A DNA stretch of 64,000 bases, taken from positions 58,470 to 122,469 of the forward strand of contig CANHRI010000001.1 of assembly GCA_947463515.1 (NCBI GenBank), given 5' to 3'. Numbering within the stretch: the first letter of the stretch is position 1; the number at the start of each line of letters is the position of its first letter. Made by a program: the position numbers and the translations under genes. The notes beneath the pieces are model-generated. The model worked only from the letters and a program-made list of their open reading frames with translations, made no database searches and was not told where the DNA came from. This DNA comes from Flavobacteriaceae bacterium (GTDB taxonomy: Bacteria > Bacteroidota > Bacteroidia > Flavobacteriales > Flavobacteriaceae). Below, piece by piece: positions 54,141-62,592 of this stretch.

Positions 54141-54230
54141 TTAATTTTTTACTTCTTGATGTAACACAAAACCATTCCCTTTTCCTTCGGTGAGAAGAAA
54201 TAAAAGAAATAAGTAAAATAGGCATGGAAT
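54141..54230 (-). promoter_or_regulatory. Candidate Phe leader region with antiterminator segment
   Basis: Minus strand: one frame reads LFYLFLLFLLTEGKGNGFVLHQEVKN and stop at 54141, rich in Phe/Tyr/Leu codons. GGGAAT (54174-54179) is complementary to ATTCCC in the terminator's stem/loop, so it could form an antiterminator. No ATG in that frame; the nearest ATG (54226) is in another frame. A one-base difference would join them. Leader peptide status is therefore inferred only. Confidence 0.5.
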
Positions 54231-54436
54231 GTGCTCGACATAAATGATTCTCTATTGTGCTAATGTAGAAAAAAATTGGAGCCCACCCTTCGCTATGCCG
54301 AGAAAAATTTACGAAAACGATTGAAACAAATTTTAACCATTTACTGGGTGTCCTTTGCAGAAAAAATAAATCTTGCTCCATACTTTCTACTCGCATCACG
54401 CGTTAAGGATGGAGGCCTTGCGAAGCTCGCCCGAGG

Positions 54437-54532
54437 TAACGAGGGCAGCGACGGCCGACAGCCTGACCTCGTAGGGTGAAAAACAAGCGACTTAGCGCCG
54501 TTTTTCACCCTACGAGGGAACGCCCCAAAAAA
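54437..54532 (+). repeat. GC-rich structured intergenic element, copy 3 (with 18-bp inverted repeat)
   Basis: Contains perfect 18-bp arms CCTCGTAGGGTGAAAAAC at 54467-54484 and the inverse at 54500-54517 (15-nt loop), then GGGAACGCCCCAAAAAA. Overall plan (GAGGG ... CCTGACC ... GGGAACGCCCC-A6) resembles the elements at 35.7 and 58.6 kb. Confidence 0.7.
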
Positions 54533-54547
54533 TTGAATGAGAATCTG

Positions 54548-54555
54548 TACCTTTG
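54548..54555 (+). promoter_or_regulatory. -7 box (TACCTTTG) for gldA
   Basis: Exact TAnnTTTG 19 bp upstream of the ATG at 54575. No good -33 spacing. Confidence 0.6.
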
Positions 54556-54574
54556 TGTGAAATAAATTACCATC

Positions 54575-55480
54575 ATGTCTATAGAAGTGCAAGCGGTTTC
54601 GAAATATTACGGTGCGCAAAAAGCCTTGGATTCCGTATCGTTTTCTGTCCAAAAAGGAGAAATTGTGGGATTCTTGGGTCCGAACGGCGCCGGAAAATCG
54701 ACCTTAATGAAAATCCTAACCACCTATTTAAACGCTGACGAAGGTTCGGCCGCCATCAACGGACATGATGTGGTGGGGCAAGCGAAGGCCGTGCAACGAG
54801 TCGTAGGGTATTTGCCCGAACATAATCCGCTGTATTTGGACTTGTATGTTCGCGAATATTTGGCGTTTAATGCCGACGTCTATCGCATTCCGAAAGCGCG
54901 TATCGAGGAAGTGATTACGTTAACCGGTTTGACTCCTGAATCGCATAAAAAAATCGGTCAACTATCTAAAGGCTATCGGCAACGTGTGGGATTGGCCACA
55001 GCTTTGTTGCATGACCCAGAAGTTTTGATTTTGGATGAACCCACGACTGGACTTGATCCGAATCAGTTGGTAGAGATTCGCAATGTGATTCGTCAGGTGG
55101 GAAAAAATAAAACCGTGTTCTTATCTACCCACATCATGCAAGAGGTGGAAGCTTTGTGTGATCGGGTTATCATCATCAATCAGGGAAAAATCGTAACCGA
55201 CAAAAAGTTGGATAAACTGGTTGACGAAGTCACCGTTCAAGTGCTGGAAGTCGAGTTTGATCAAGACATAGAAGCGAACGTTTTGGAATCCCTCGTGGGA
55301 CTAACCCAAGTACGGAAAACCAAAGATCGCGTTTGGGAACTTACCTTTCAAACCGAGGAAGATCCACGGGTACAATTGTTTGATTTTGCTACGGCACAGG
55401 GAGTTCGTGCGTTACAAATCGTAACAAAAAGTAAAAATCTAGAGCAAATTTTCCGCGAAAAAACAACGAGTAAACGTTAA
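54575..55480 (+). CDS. gldA: Gliding motility-associated ABC transporter ATP-binding subunit GldA
   Basis: 301 residues. Walker A GPNGAGKS around residue 35, signature LSKGYRQRVGLATAL, Walker B VLILDEPTTGLDP, His switch STHIMQEVEAL, and a GldA-type C-terminal tail (VLEVEFDQDIEANVLESLVGL). GldA with GldF and GldG forms an ABC transporter needed for gliding motility in Flavobacterium. GldF/GldG are not in the window. The stop overlaps the convergent DUF2807 gene stop. Confidence 0.92.
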   Translation: MSIEVQAVSKYYGAQKALDSVSFSVQKGEIVGFLGPNGAGKSTLMKILTTYLNADEGSAAINGHDVVGQAKAVQRVVGYLPEHNPLYLDLYVREYLAFNADVYRIPKARIEEVITLTGLTPESHKKIGQLSKGYRQRVGLATALLHDPEVLILDEPTTGLDPNQLVEIRNVIRQVGKNKTVFLSTHIMQEVEALCDRVIIINQGKIVTDKKLDKLVDEVTVQVLEVEFDQDIEANVLESLVGLTQVRKTKDRVWELTFQTEEDPRVQLFDFATAQGVRALQIVTKSKNLEQIFREKTTSKR

Positions 55481-56223
55481 GGATACAGCAGTTGCCCTTG
55501 GTAGGTAGTTTCTATCGCTATTAAAGGAGGCACATGGGTCAAACGTACATTTCCTGTGCTTACAATTTTACCCGAAACTTTTTGAAGCGGATGCACAAAA
55601 AGGTCGTTAGACCCACGGTGGAAAATGGCCACTTCGTCAGCAACCAGTTGGGATGCTTCGACGCGACTATCGCCAGCCCAAATCAGGTAATGTGCATGCT
55701 GCGTTTGACCGCTAAGATGAAAGCGCGCCACATTGTTGGATTGTACAACGACTTGACTATTTTGAACTTCCATAAAAAAATCGCCCGTACCCGCACCATC
55801 CACACCATCGCCATTTTCATCTAATGCAAATAATCGTAGCATAGGATAGGTTAAAACGCCATTTGAGCGAATATCTTGTTCTGTTTTGGAGTAAATTTCT
55901 TCTACATTGGGCGCGGTAATTTTTAAGATTGCCGTGCCGTATTCACGGGTCCAATTGCATTGTGTTGCATCACGTAATATCAGGCGGTTCCCGTCTTGGG
56001 CGACTTGCACGTTGTTGATGAGATTCTCCCCGGCTTCGATAAAAACCTTGTATTCGGGTCCTTGGGTGATTTCGACGCCGATGCCGCGGTTGACTTCGAT
56101 GCGTGTAAACGGACTTACGGGAACTTCCCGCAGGATACGCTGCCCTTCAGCCTCGATACAATCCATGGGACGTTCGCAGCGAATAAACAACAATACCAAA
56201 CAGCAATAGAACAACGGTTTCAT
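55477..56223 (-). CDS. DUF2807 (head GIN domain) lipoprotein
   Basis: 248 residues from ATG 56223 (MKPLFYCCLVLLFIRCERP, lipobox Cys); the track start at 56316 overlaps the neighbouring gene and lacks support. VSPFTRIEVNRGIGVEITQGPEYKVFIEAGENLINNV is the characteristic DUF2807 start, followed by beta-helical repeats. Probably surface or periplasmic lipoprotein of unknown role. Two bp after the PagL-like gene, so likely co-transcribed. Confidence 0.88.
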   Translation of the reverse strand: MKPLFYCCLVLLFIRCERPMDCIEAEGQRILREVPVSPFTRIEVNRGIGVEITQGPEYKVFIEAGENLINNVQVAQDGNRLILRDATQCNWTREYGTAILKITAPNVEEIYSKTEQDIRSNGVLTYPMLRLFALDENGDGVDGAGTGDFFMEVQNSQVVVQSNNVARFHLSGQTQHAHYLIWAGDSRVEASQLVADEVAIFHRGSNDLFVHPLQKVSGKIVSTGNVRLTHVPPLIAIETTYQGQLLYP

Positions 56224-56225
56224 AC

Positions 56226-57314
56226 TTATAATCGAATCCCTATGCCCCACTCGATGGCTTCGGCGAGGAACAGGTGGGTTTTTAAACTTAATGAGGAATA
56301 TACCTTCGGTGTCCAATAGTATTTGAGTCCGATACGGTCGTAAATGGGAATATCATTTTGCAAACGATCGTATACATAGTAGCCCAGTTGTGCTTCAAAC
56401 GAAAGGCGGTTGATGTACCATTCGTAACCCGCAAACAACCCTACTCTTCGGTAATCGGTATTGGGGTCAATTTGATCTTCGGGAAAGGCTGCTGACTTGT
56501 AGCGGATGAAATCTTTGACACTTTGGGTAAGAAACACATCGACTCCCAATTGGAGTCCCGACTTACGATTCAAACGCTTATCGACAAAGGCGCCCAAATG
56601 TAAAAAAGGGTATTGGCCACTATTGATAACCGAACTTTCATTGACGCCCGTGCGAACAACCACGTTGTAATGCATCTTCTGACGGTAGTTGATTGTATCT
56701 TTTGCCAGCGTGTCGATTCCTTTCTCGGTTGACTTCGGAGAACTGTAGGTGAGTCCAAGGTTGAGTCCGTATGAATTGATGCCGCTGTTGGGGGACTTGG
56801 TACGTCCGTTGGAGTAGTGGGTGAAAAGAAAACCCGCTTGCATCGTCCAAGGAGAGCGAAACAAAGGAATTTGATAGTGCAATCCTAAGTTGATGTTGGC
56901 CAACAAAGGACTCCCAAACGCTTTATTCTTGCTATTGGTGACCTTATCATAAGGCTGATTCATATAGGCCACCCCAGCCGCCGTGGTGAGTCGCAAATGA
57001 CGGTGTAGAAAAAAGAACTGAAACTGCCCGCCGACGGCCCAACTGTGTCCGAGAAAACGATTGTTGAAATCCTGATACAATAGATAAATCCCGTAATTGG
57101 GATTATCGTAGGTACGGTGCCACTCTTTGCTTCCGTGGGTTTGCCAATTATAGGCTAGCAAAATCCCTTCGGGATGCCCTTGCAAATGGTATAAGTCGGG
57201 CGTATGTGGCATAACATTCCCGCGAAACAAACTTAATTCCCATTGCGGCGAAACCCCAGGCGTTTGCGCCCATAGGAGTTGTAGTCCACACAAAAACAAA
57301 AAAATACTGCGCAT
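56226..57314 (-). CDS. PagL-like lipid A 3-O-deacylase / acyloxyacyl hydrolase family protein
   Basis: 362 residues. Signal peptide (SIFLFLCGLQLLWAQT) and outer-membrane beta-barrel strands. FTHYSNGRTKSPNSGINSYGLNLGL carries the His-Ser pair of the PagL family. PagL removes the 3-O-acyl chain of lipid A. The barrel is larger than Pseudomonas PagL, so substrate may differ. A TATATTTG box lies upstream, and a DUF2807 lipoprotein gene follows. Confidence 0.8.
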   Translation of the reverse strand: MRSIFLFLCGLQLLWAQTPGVSPQWELSLFRGNVMPHTPDLYHLQGHPEGILLAYNWQTHGSKEWHRTYDNPNYGIYLLYQDFNNRFLGHSWAVGGQFQFFFLHRHLRLTTAAGVAYMNQPYDKVTNSKNKAFGSPLLANINLGLHYQIPLFRSPWTMQAGFLFTHYSNGRTKSPNSGINSYGLNLGLTYSSPKSTEKGIDTLAKDTINYRQKMHYNVVVRTGVNESSVINSGQYPFLHLGAFVDKRLNRKSGLQLGVDVFLTQSVKDFIRYKSAAFPEDQIDPNTDYRRVGLFAGYEWYINRLSFEAQLGYYVYDRLQNDIPIYDRIGLKYYWTPKVYSSLSLKTHLFLAEAIEWGIGIRL

Positions 57315-57333
57315 GGCAATGGGTTAGGTAAAG

Positions 57334-57341
57334 CAAATATA
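57334..57341 (-). promoter_or_regulatory. -7 box (TATATTTG) for the PagL-DUF2807 unit
   Basis: Exact TAnnTTTG on the minus strand, 19 bp before the PagL-like ATG. Confidence 0.6.
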
Positions 57342-57352
57342 AAGGAAATTGG

Positions 57353-57408
57353 GAATTATGAATTAGGAATTATGAGTTATGAATTAGGAATTAAAAGTTA
57401 TGCGTTAT
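57353..57408. repeat. 7-bp tandem repeat (GAATTAT-type, 8 units)
   Basis: GAATTAT, GAATTAG, GAATTAT, GAGTTAT, GAATTAG, GAATTAA, AAGTTAT, GCGTTAT in phase. Confidence 0.9.
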
Positions 57409-57410
57409 AA

Positions 57411-57434
57411 GCCCCCCAACCCCCAAAGGGGGAG
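57411..57434 (+). repeat. GCCCCCCARCCCCCAAAGGGGGAG element, copy 1
   Basis: GCCCCCCAACCCCCAAAGGGGGAG, directly after a heptamer array. Inverted partner at 58771-58794, differing by one base. Confidence 0.9.
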
Positions 57435-57461
57435 TTATACCTAATAAAAAACTCACCATCA

Positions 57462-57482
57462 GACTTACGACTTACGACTTTC
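57462..57482. repeat. 7-bp tandem repeat (GACTTAC, 3 units)
   Basis: GACTTAC, GACTTAC, GACTTTC, continued out of phase by TGACTTACGACT. Confidence 0.75.
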
Positions 57483-57495
57483 TGACTTACGACTA

Positions 57496-57530
57496 CAAAA
57501 AAACCTGCCCCACCGAAGTGCAACAGGTTT
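57496..57530 (-). terminator. Terminator downstream of metF
   Basis: On the minus strand AACCTG...CAGGTT with an inner TTCG loop and a T7 run. Confidence 0.8.
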
Positions 57531-57557
57531 CTGAATATAAAGGTTAGTTAGTAGCTA

Positions 57558-58514
57558 TTAAAATACCTCTTGAGCAATCGCCTTAATGTTGTCGGCTTTC
57601 CCCATGGAATAGTAATGCAACACGGGAACGCCCGCCGCCAAAAGTTCTTTACTTTGTTGAATGCACCATTCAATGCCAATTTGCTTCACCGCATCGTTGT
57701 CTTTGGCACGTACCACCTCCATAATCAAACTGTCGGGCAATTCCAGACTAAAGCGGTGCGGAATCAAGTTCAACTGCTTCTTTGTCGCGATTGGTTTGAG
57801 TCCGGGAATAATCGGCACCTCAATACCTGCTTTCCGACATTTATCGACAAAATCAAAAAACTTTTGGTTGTCAAAAAACATTTGCGTGATGATATAATCG
57901 GCGCCATTCTTAATTTTTTGCTTCAAAAAATGAATGTCCGAATCCAAACTGGGTGCTTCCATATGTTTTTCAGGATAGCCCGCCACACCGATACAGAAAT
58001 TGGTTTTGGCGGTATTTTTCAAGTCTTCGTCCAAATAAATTCCGCGGTTCAAATTACTAATTTGCTCCACCAAATCCGAGGCATAATGGTTCCCGTCTTT
58101 CTCAGGTTTGAAATAGGTTTCCGTTTTCAACGCATCCCCGCGCAGTGCAACCACATTGTCAATACCGAGGAAATCCAAGTCGATCAACAAGTTCTCGGTA
58201 TCTTCTTTGGTAAAGCCACCACACAATACGTGCGGAATCGCATCCACGTCGTATTTCCCTTGAATCGCGGCACAAATACCAACCGTTCCCGGACGTTTTT
58301 TGACCACTTTCTTTTGCAACAATCCGTTCTCCAACTCCTTAAATTCGTATTCCTCACGGTGATACGTCACGTCAATAAAAGGCGGTTGAAATTCCATCAA
58401 CGGATCAATCCCGTCAAAAATCGACTGGATATTCTGCCCTTTCAACGGCGGTAAAATCTCAAAAGAAAACAACGGCTTTCCTTGAGCATTTTCGATATGT
58501 TGGGTTACCTTCAT
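57558..58514 (-). CDS. metF: Methylenetetrahydrofolate reductase
   Basis: 318 residues, TIM barrel with FAD. PLFSFEILPPLKGQNIQSIFDG (catalytic Glu region), NVVALRGDAL, IGVAGYPEKHMEAPS and NGADYIITQMFFDNQKFFDFVDKC match MetF. It reduces 5,10-methylene-THF to 5-methyl-THF, the methyl donor for the MetH halves encoded upstream on the same strand. A 279-bp gap with repeats separates it from metH, so it could have its own promoter. Confidence 0.95.
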   Translation of the reverse strand: MKVTQHIENAQGKPLFSFEILPPLKGQNIQSIFDGIDPLMEFQPPFIDVTYHREEYEFKELENGLLQKKVVKKRPGTVGICAAIQGKYDVDAIPHVLCGGFTKEDTENLLIDLDFLGIDNVVALRGDALKTETYFKPEKDGNHYASDLVEQISNLNRGIYLDEDLKNTAKTNFCIGVAGYPEKHMEAPSLDSDIHFLKQKIKNGADYIITQMFFDNQKFFDFVDKCRKAGIEVPIIPGLKPIATKKQLNLIPHRFSLELPDSLIMEVVRAKDNDAVKQIGIEWCIQQSKELLAAGVPVLHYYSMGKADNIKAIAQEVF

Positions 58515-58579
58515 TTATTTTAAATTATAAATTTTGAATTTTAAATGGGTTTATTCTAAACTACTTGTTTCAAGTTCTA

Positions 58580-58690
58580 TTTTTTTTGGGCGCGTCCCTG
58601 TGGCAGCACCTTGGTCTTTATCCGCGCGAATCGGTATCCACAGGGTCGGGTCATCCGCGGTGCACGGCACCTTGCTTCTACCCCTCGCGC
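58580..58690 (-). repeat. GC-rich structured intergenic element, copy 2
   Basis: On the minus strand GCGCGAGGGGT ... GACCCGACCC ... GGGACGCGCCC followed by an A run: same plan as 35712-35840 on the plus strand. It lies in the metH-metF gap. Confidence 0.75.
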
Positions 58691-58723
58691 ACTCCCTGCA
58701 CCCATCACCCCCGAAGTATCGGA

Positions 58724-58765
58724 ACTAATCACTAGTCACTAATTACTAATCACTAGTCACTAGTC
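58724..58765. repeat. 7-bp tandem repeat (ACTARTY, 6 units)
   Basis: ACTAATC, ACTAGTC, ACTAATT, ACTAATC, ACTAGTC, ACTAGTC, preceded by CCCCGAAGTATCGG. Confidence 0.93.
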
Positions 58766-58770
58766 ACTAT

Positions 58771-58794
58771 CTCCCCCTTTGGGGGCTGGGGGGC
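58771..58794 (-). repeat. GCCCCCCARCCCCCAAAGGGGGAG element, copy 2
   Basis: GCCCCCCAGCCCCCAAAGGGGGAG on the minus strand, touching the metH stop codon. Inverted relative to copy 1 at 57411-57434. Confidence 0.9.
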
Positions 58795-61523
58795 TAATCC
58801 GCCACATTCGGCGCCAACCACTTATGAGCCACCTCCACCGATACACCACGACGTTGCGCATAATCCTCGACCTGATCGGCTTTGATTTTCCCCAACCCGA
58901 AATACTTGCTTTCGGGATGAGCAAAATAGTAACCCGACACCGAAGCAGCCGGCCACATCGCCATACTTTCGGTCAGGGTTACTCCAATGCGTTCTTCTAC
59001 TTGCAAAAGTTTCCAAATCGTCGGTTTTTCCAAATGGTCGGGACAAGCGGGATAGCCCGGTGCGGGTCGGATGCCCTTATAATCTTCGGCAATCAAGGCT
59101 GGGTTATCCAACTGTTCGTCGCTGGCATAACCCCAAATTTCTTTCCGAACTTTCAAATGCAAATATTCAGCAAAGGCCTCCGCCAATCGGTCGCCCAAGG
59201 CTTTGACCATAATCGCCTGGTAATCGTCCAAATCCTTTTCAAACACGGCTGCTTTTTCATCAACCCCAAAACCCGTCGTCACACAAAAACACCCGATGTA
59301 ATCTTGCACGCCCGTTTCTTTGGGTGCGATAAAGTCGGCCAAGGCGATATTCGGCGCTCCTATATTCTTCTTTGACTGCTGACGCAAGGTGAGGAAAGTT
59401 GTCGGTGGTCGGTTGCTAGTTACTGGTTGTGGGTTGTCGGTGGTTGGCAGCACTTCGATATCATCATCGTTGACGGAATTTGCTGGGAAAATGCCCACTA
59501 AACCTTTGGCGATAAACCAGTTTTCGCTCACAATTTGCGCCAACATTTTTTGAGCATCGTCAAACAGCTGTTGCGCTTGTTCGCCTACGACATCATCCTT
59601 CAATATCGCGGGGTATTTCCCAAACAGCTGCCACGAATGGAAAAACGGTGTCCAGTCGATAAACGGCACCAATGCCGCCAAGGTTACCTTCACTTCTTGT
59701 ACCCCAATAAAATTAGGCTGAGCCGGTTGGTATTGGGACCAATCCAAACGCAATTTATTCGCACGGGCTTCAGTTAGACGCAAGAATTCCTTTTCGCGAC
59801 TGCGGTTCAAATACCCTTCGCGCAATTGATCGTATTCCTCCCGAATTTGTTCGGCATAAGTCGCTTTGTTTTCGGGTTGCAACAAATTACTCGCTACCGT
59901 TACGGCACGCGAGGCATCGTTGACATGCACCACACTTCCGGTGTATTCGGGGGCAATCTTCACCGCAGTATGTGCACGCGAAGTCGTTGCGCCTCCAATC
60001 ATAATCGGAATAGAAATATTCAAGCGTTCCATTTCTTTGGCGAGATACACCATTTCGTCTAAAGACGGCGTGATCAAACCACTCAATCCAATGATGTCTA
60101 CATTTTCAGCGACAGCGGTTTGTATAATTTTCTCGGGCGGTACCATCACCCCCAAGTCGATAATTTCAAAGTTATTACAGGCCAACACCACCGATACGAT
60201 GTTTTTTCCAATATCGTGTACGTCGCCTTTTACAGTAGCCATGAGAACCTTTCCAGCCCCCGCCGACTGACCGTCTTTACTGGCTTCAATAAATGGTAAA
60301 AGGTACGCCACTGCCTTTTTCATGACCCGAGCCGATTTCACCACTTGCGGCAAGAACATTTTTCCTGAACCAAACAAATCGCCGACTACATTCATCCCGT
60401 TCATCAAATGTTGTTCGATGACTTGGATGGGTTTATCAACCAATTGACGTGCTTCTTCCACATCTAGTTCGATAAATTCGTCCAAGCCTTTTACTAGGGA
60501 ATGTGTAAGGCGTTCTTGTACCGAACCGTTGCGCCATTCTTGAACAACCTTATCCGTGGTTTTGGTATCCGATTTTAAGTTTTCGGCGTAGTCGAGCAAA
60601 CGTTCTGTCGCATCATCACGACGATCAAGCAAGACATCTTCAACATAGGTGAGTAAATCGGGATCAATTTCGTCATAGATCTCTAACATTTCCGGATTCA
60701 CAATACCCATCGTCATGCCGTGTTGGATAGCATTGTATAGAAAAGCAGAGTGCATGGCTTCACGCACTTTGTCATTCCCACGGAAGGAAAATGACACGTT
60801 ACTCACCCCTCCCGAAACATGGGCATAGGGCAGATTTTCACGAATCCATTTTGTCGCTAAAAAGAAATCCACTGCATTGCGGCGGTGTTCCTCCATACCG
60901 GTAGCGACGGGAAAAATATTGGGGTCAAAAATGATATCGGTAGCCGGAAAACCCACTTGATGCACCAAGATATCGTAACTGCGTTTACAAATTTCGATTC
61001 GGCGTTCGTAGGTATCAGCTTGTCCCACCTCATCAAAAGCCATGACAATCACAGCAGCGCCGTAGCGTTTGATCAATTTGGCATGATGGATAAAAGCGGC
61101 TTCCCCTTCTTTCAAAGAAATCGAGTTCACAACGCCTTTTCCTTGGATGACTTTGAGTCCGGCTTCAATGATTTCCCATTTCGAACTGTCGATCATCACA
61201 GGAACACGAGCAATATCGGGTTCGGCTGCAATCAAATTCAGGAATTTAGTCATCGCTTCTACCCCATCAAGCATTCCTTCGTCCATGTTGACATCGATGA
61301 TTTGCGCACCGCCTTCTACTTGGGCGCGGGCAATATCTACAGCTGCCTCGTAATTCCCCTCTTTAATTAATCGCAAAAACTTACGGGAACCCGTTACATT
61401 GGTCCGTTCCCCTACGTTAACGAAGTTGGTTTCTGGAGTGATGATTAGTGGTTCTAAACCAGATAATCGCAAGTATTGGGTTGTCGGTTGTCGGTTGTCG
61501 GTTGTCGGTATCTCCTTACTCAT
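58794..61523 (-). CDS. metH: Methionine synthase, pterin/cobalamin/activation half of split MetH
   Basis: 909 residues. Pterin-binding domain ([35 protein letters not shown]), cap and B12 domain ([20 protein letters not shown], DxHxxG His ligand of cobalamin), and SAM activation domain ([19 protein letters not shown]). It lacks the homocysteine domain, which is the adjacent gene. Two stretches come from 7-bp repeats: the N-terminus ([11 protein letters not shown]) and a loop in the activation domain ([19 protein letters not shown]). It transfers methyl from methyl-THF via B12 to homocysteine bound to the partner. Confidence 0.95.
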   Translation of the reverse strand: MSKEIPTTDNRQPTTQYLRLSGLEPLIITPETNFVNVGERTNVTGSRKFLRLIKEGNYEAAVDIARAQVEGGAQIIDVNMDEGMLDGVEAMTKFLNLIAAEPDIARVPVMIDSSKWEIIEAGLKVIQGKGVVNSISLKEGEAAFIHHAKLIKRYGAAVIVMAFDEVGQADTYERRIEICKRSYDILVHQVGFPATDIIFDPNIFPVATGMEEHRRNAVDFFLATKWIRENLPYAHVSGGVSNVSFSFRGNDKVREAMHSAFLYNAIQHGMTMGIVNPEMLEIYDEIDPDLLTYVEDVLLDRRDDATERLLDYAENLKSDTKTTDKVVQEWRNGSVQERLTHSLVKGLDEFIELDVEEARQLVDKPIQVIEQHLMNGMNVVGDLFGSGKMFLPQVVKSARVMKKAVAYLLPFIEASKDGQSAGAGKVLMATVKGDVHDIGKNIVSVVLACNNFEIIDLGVMVPPEKIIQTAVAENVDIIGLSGLITPSLDEMVYLAKEMERLNISIPIMIGGATTSRAHTAVKIAPEYTGSVVHVNDASRAVTVASNLLQPENKATYAEQIREEYDQLREGYLNRSREKEFLRLTEARANKLRLDWSQYQPAQPNFIGVQEVKVTLAALVPFIDWTPFFHSWQLFGKYPAILKDDVVGEQAQQLFDDAQKMLAQIVSENWFIAKGLVGIFPANSVNDDDIEVLPTTDNPQPVTSNRPPTTFLTLRQQSKKNIGAPNIALADFIAPKETGVQDYIGCFCVTTGFGVDEKAAVFEKDLDDYQAIMVKALGDRLAEAFAEYLHLKVRKEIWGYASDEQLDNPALIAEDYKGIRPAPGYPACPDHLEKPTIWKLLQVEERIGVTLTESMAMWPAASVSGYYFAHPESKYFGLGKIKADQVEDYAQRRGVSVEVAHKWLAPNVAD
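59398..59446. repeat. 7-bp tandem repeat inside the metH reading frame (GTTGTCG-type, 7 units)
   Basis: GTTGTCG, GTGGTCG, GTTGCTA, GTTACTG, GTTGTGG, GTTGTCG, GTGGTTG. 49 bp. Units intermediate between the ACTAGTT and GTTGTCG families occur in one array. Confidence 0.9.
61479..61506. repeat. 7-bp tandem repeat in the metH start region (GGTTGTC x4)
   Basis: Four perfect units encoding [10 protein letters not shown] next to the start codon of the B12-binding half of MetH. Confidence 0.95.
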
Positions 61524-61530
61524 AATGCAC

Positions 61531-62541
61531 TTATATACGGGCTACTGATGACTGTAAACTGCTCTCGGTTCTCGGCTTAAATTCTGCCGCCACTTGTGCA
61601 ATCGCACGAATATGCTCTGGAGTAGTCCCGCAACAGCCCCCGATGATGTTCACTAAGTTTTCATTCAAATACTCGCGAATTAAGGCTTGCATTTCTTCGG
61701 GCGTTTGATCGTATTGACCGAAGGCATTGGGCAAACCAGCATTGGGATGCGCCGAAATATTGAGTTGGGTATGTTGCCCTAAGCGTTTTAAATACGGTTT
61801 CAACTGATCGGCACCGAGTGCACAATTGAAGCCAACACTTAACAAAGGAATGTGTGCAATCGATATCAAAAAAGCTTCCACCGTTTGCCCGGATAGGGTT
61901 CGCCCAGAGGCATCGGTAATCGTTCCAGAAACCATAACGGGAATATCGGATTGGCGTTCTTCTTTCACTTCTTCGATGGCAAACAAGGCAGCTTTGGCGT
62001 TCAGCGTATCAAAAATCGTTTCGACCAAAAGTAGGTCGGCTCCCCCATCGATAAGCGCTTCCACTTGTTGGCGGTAGGCAATTCGCAAATCGTCAAAAGT
62101 TACGGCGCGATAGCCTGGATCGTTGACATCGGGACTCATGCTGGCGGTACGGTTGGTGGGACCGATTGAACCTGCCACAAAACGGGGTTTGTCGGTAAAT
62201 TCGTCGGCTACTTCACGGGCAATTTTAGCCGATTGGTAGTTGAGTTCGTAGACTAAATCTTCCATATGGTAATCGGCCATCCCAATCGTGGTTCCTGAAA
62301 AGGTATTGGTTTCTACGATATCGGCACCGGCTTCAAAGTACGCACGATGCACGGCTTTTACGGCCTCGGGTTGGGTGATGGAAAGCAAGTCGTTATTCCC
62401 TTTTAGGGGATGAGGAAAATCTTTAAAACGTTCGCCACGGAAGTCAGCTTCTTCAAACTGATTGCGTTGCAACATAGTTCCCATGGCGCCATCGAGAACA
62501 AGGATTCGCTGTTTTAGAATTTCATTAATATTTACACGCAT
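61531..62541 (-). CDS. Homocysteine S-methyltransferase half of split MetH
   Basis: 336 residues. [27 protein letters not shown], zinc ligands in [11 protein letters not shown] and [11 protein letters not shown]. This is the homocysteine-binding module of MetH, encoded as a separate gene as is typical for Flavobacteriia. It is followed after 7 bp by the second half. First gene of the SAM-I riboswitch-controlled unit. Confidence 0.95.
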   Translation of the reverse strand: MRVNINEILKQRILVLDGAMGTMLQRNQFEEADFRGERFKDFPHPLKGNNDLLSITQPEAVKAVHRAYFEAGADIVETNTFSGTTIGMADYHMEDLVYELNYQSAKIAREVADEFTDKPRFVAGSIGPTNRTASMSPDVNDPGYRAVTFDDLRIAYRQQVEALIDGGADLLLVETIFDTLNAKAALFAIEEVKEERQSDIPVMVSGTITDASGRTLSGQTVEAFLISIAHIPLLSVGFNCALGADQLKPYLKRLGQHTQLNISAHPNAGLPNAFGQYDQTPEEMQALIREYLNENLVNIIGGCCGTTPEHIRAIAQVAAEFKPRTESSLQSSVARI

Positions 62542-62544
62542 AAT

Positions 62545-62570
62545 GATAACTAATCTTGTATTGCGTTATC
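62545..62570 (-). promoter_or_regulatory. Candidate expression platform of the SAM-I riboswitch (GATAAC/GTTATC hairpin)
   Basis: Minus strand: GATAAC at 62570-62565 and GTTATC at 62550-62545, just 3 nt before the metH ATG. They can pair with each other. The first also matches the 5' strand of aptamer helix P1 (GTTATC), giving mutually exclusive folds that could hide or expose the start region. Confidence 0.55.
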
Positions 62571-62592
62571 AGGAAAGAGAGGATTCTCCTAA

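Noticed and set aside
54091-54399. 102-aa ORF upstream of pheA whose stop overlaps the pheA ATG
   Set aside because: It runs through the terminator hairpin and has no family features; the overlap seems accidental. Its ATG at 54226 is kept only as a possible leader start.
57570-58454. 294-aa ORF antisense to metF
   Set aside because: Shadow ORF; metF on the other strand is complete and conserved.
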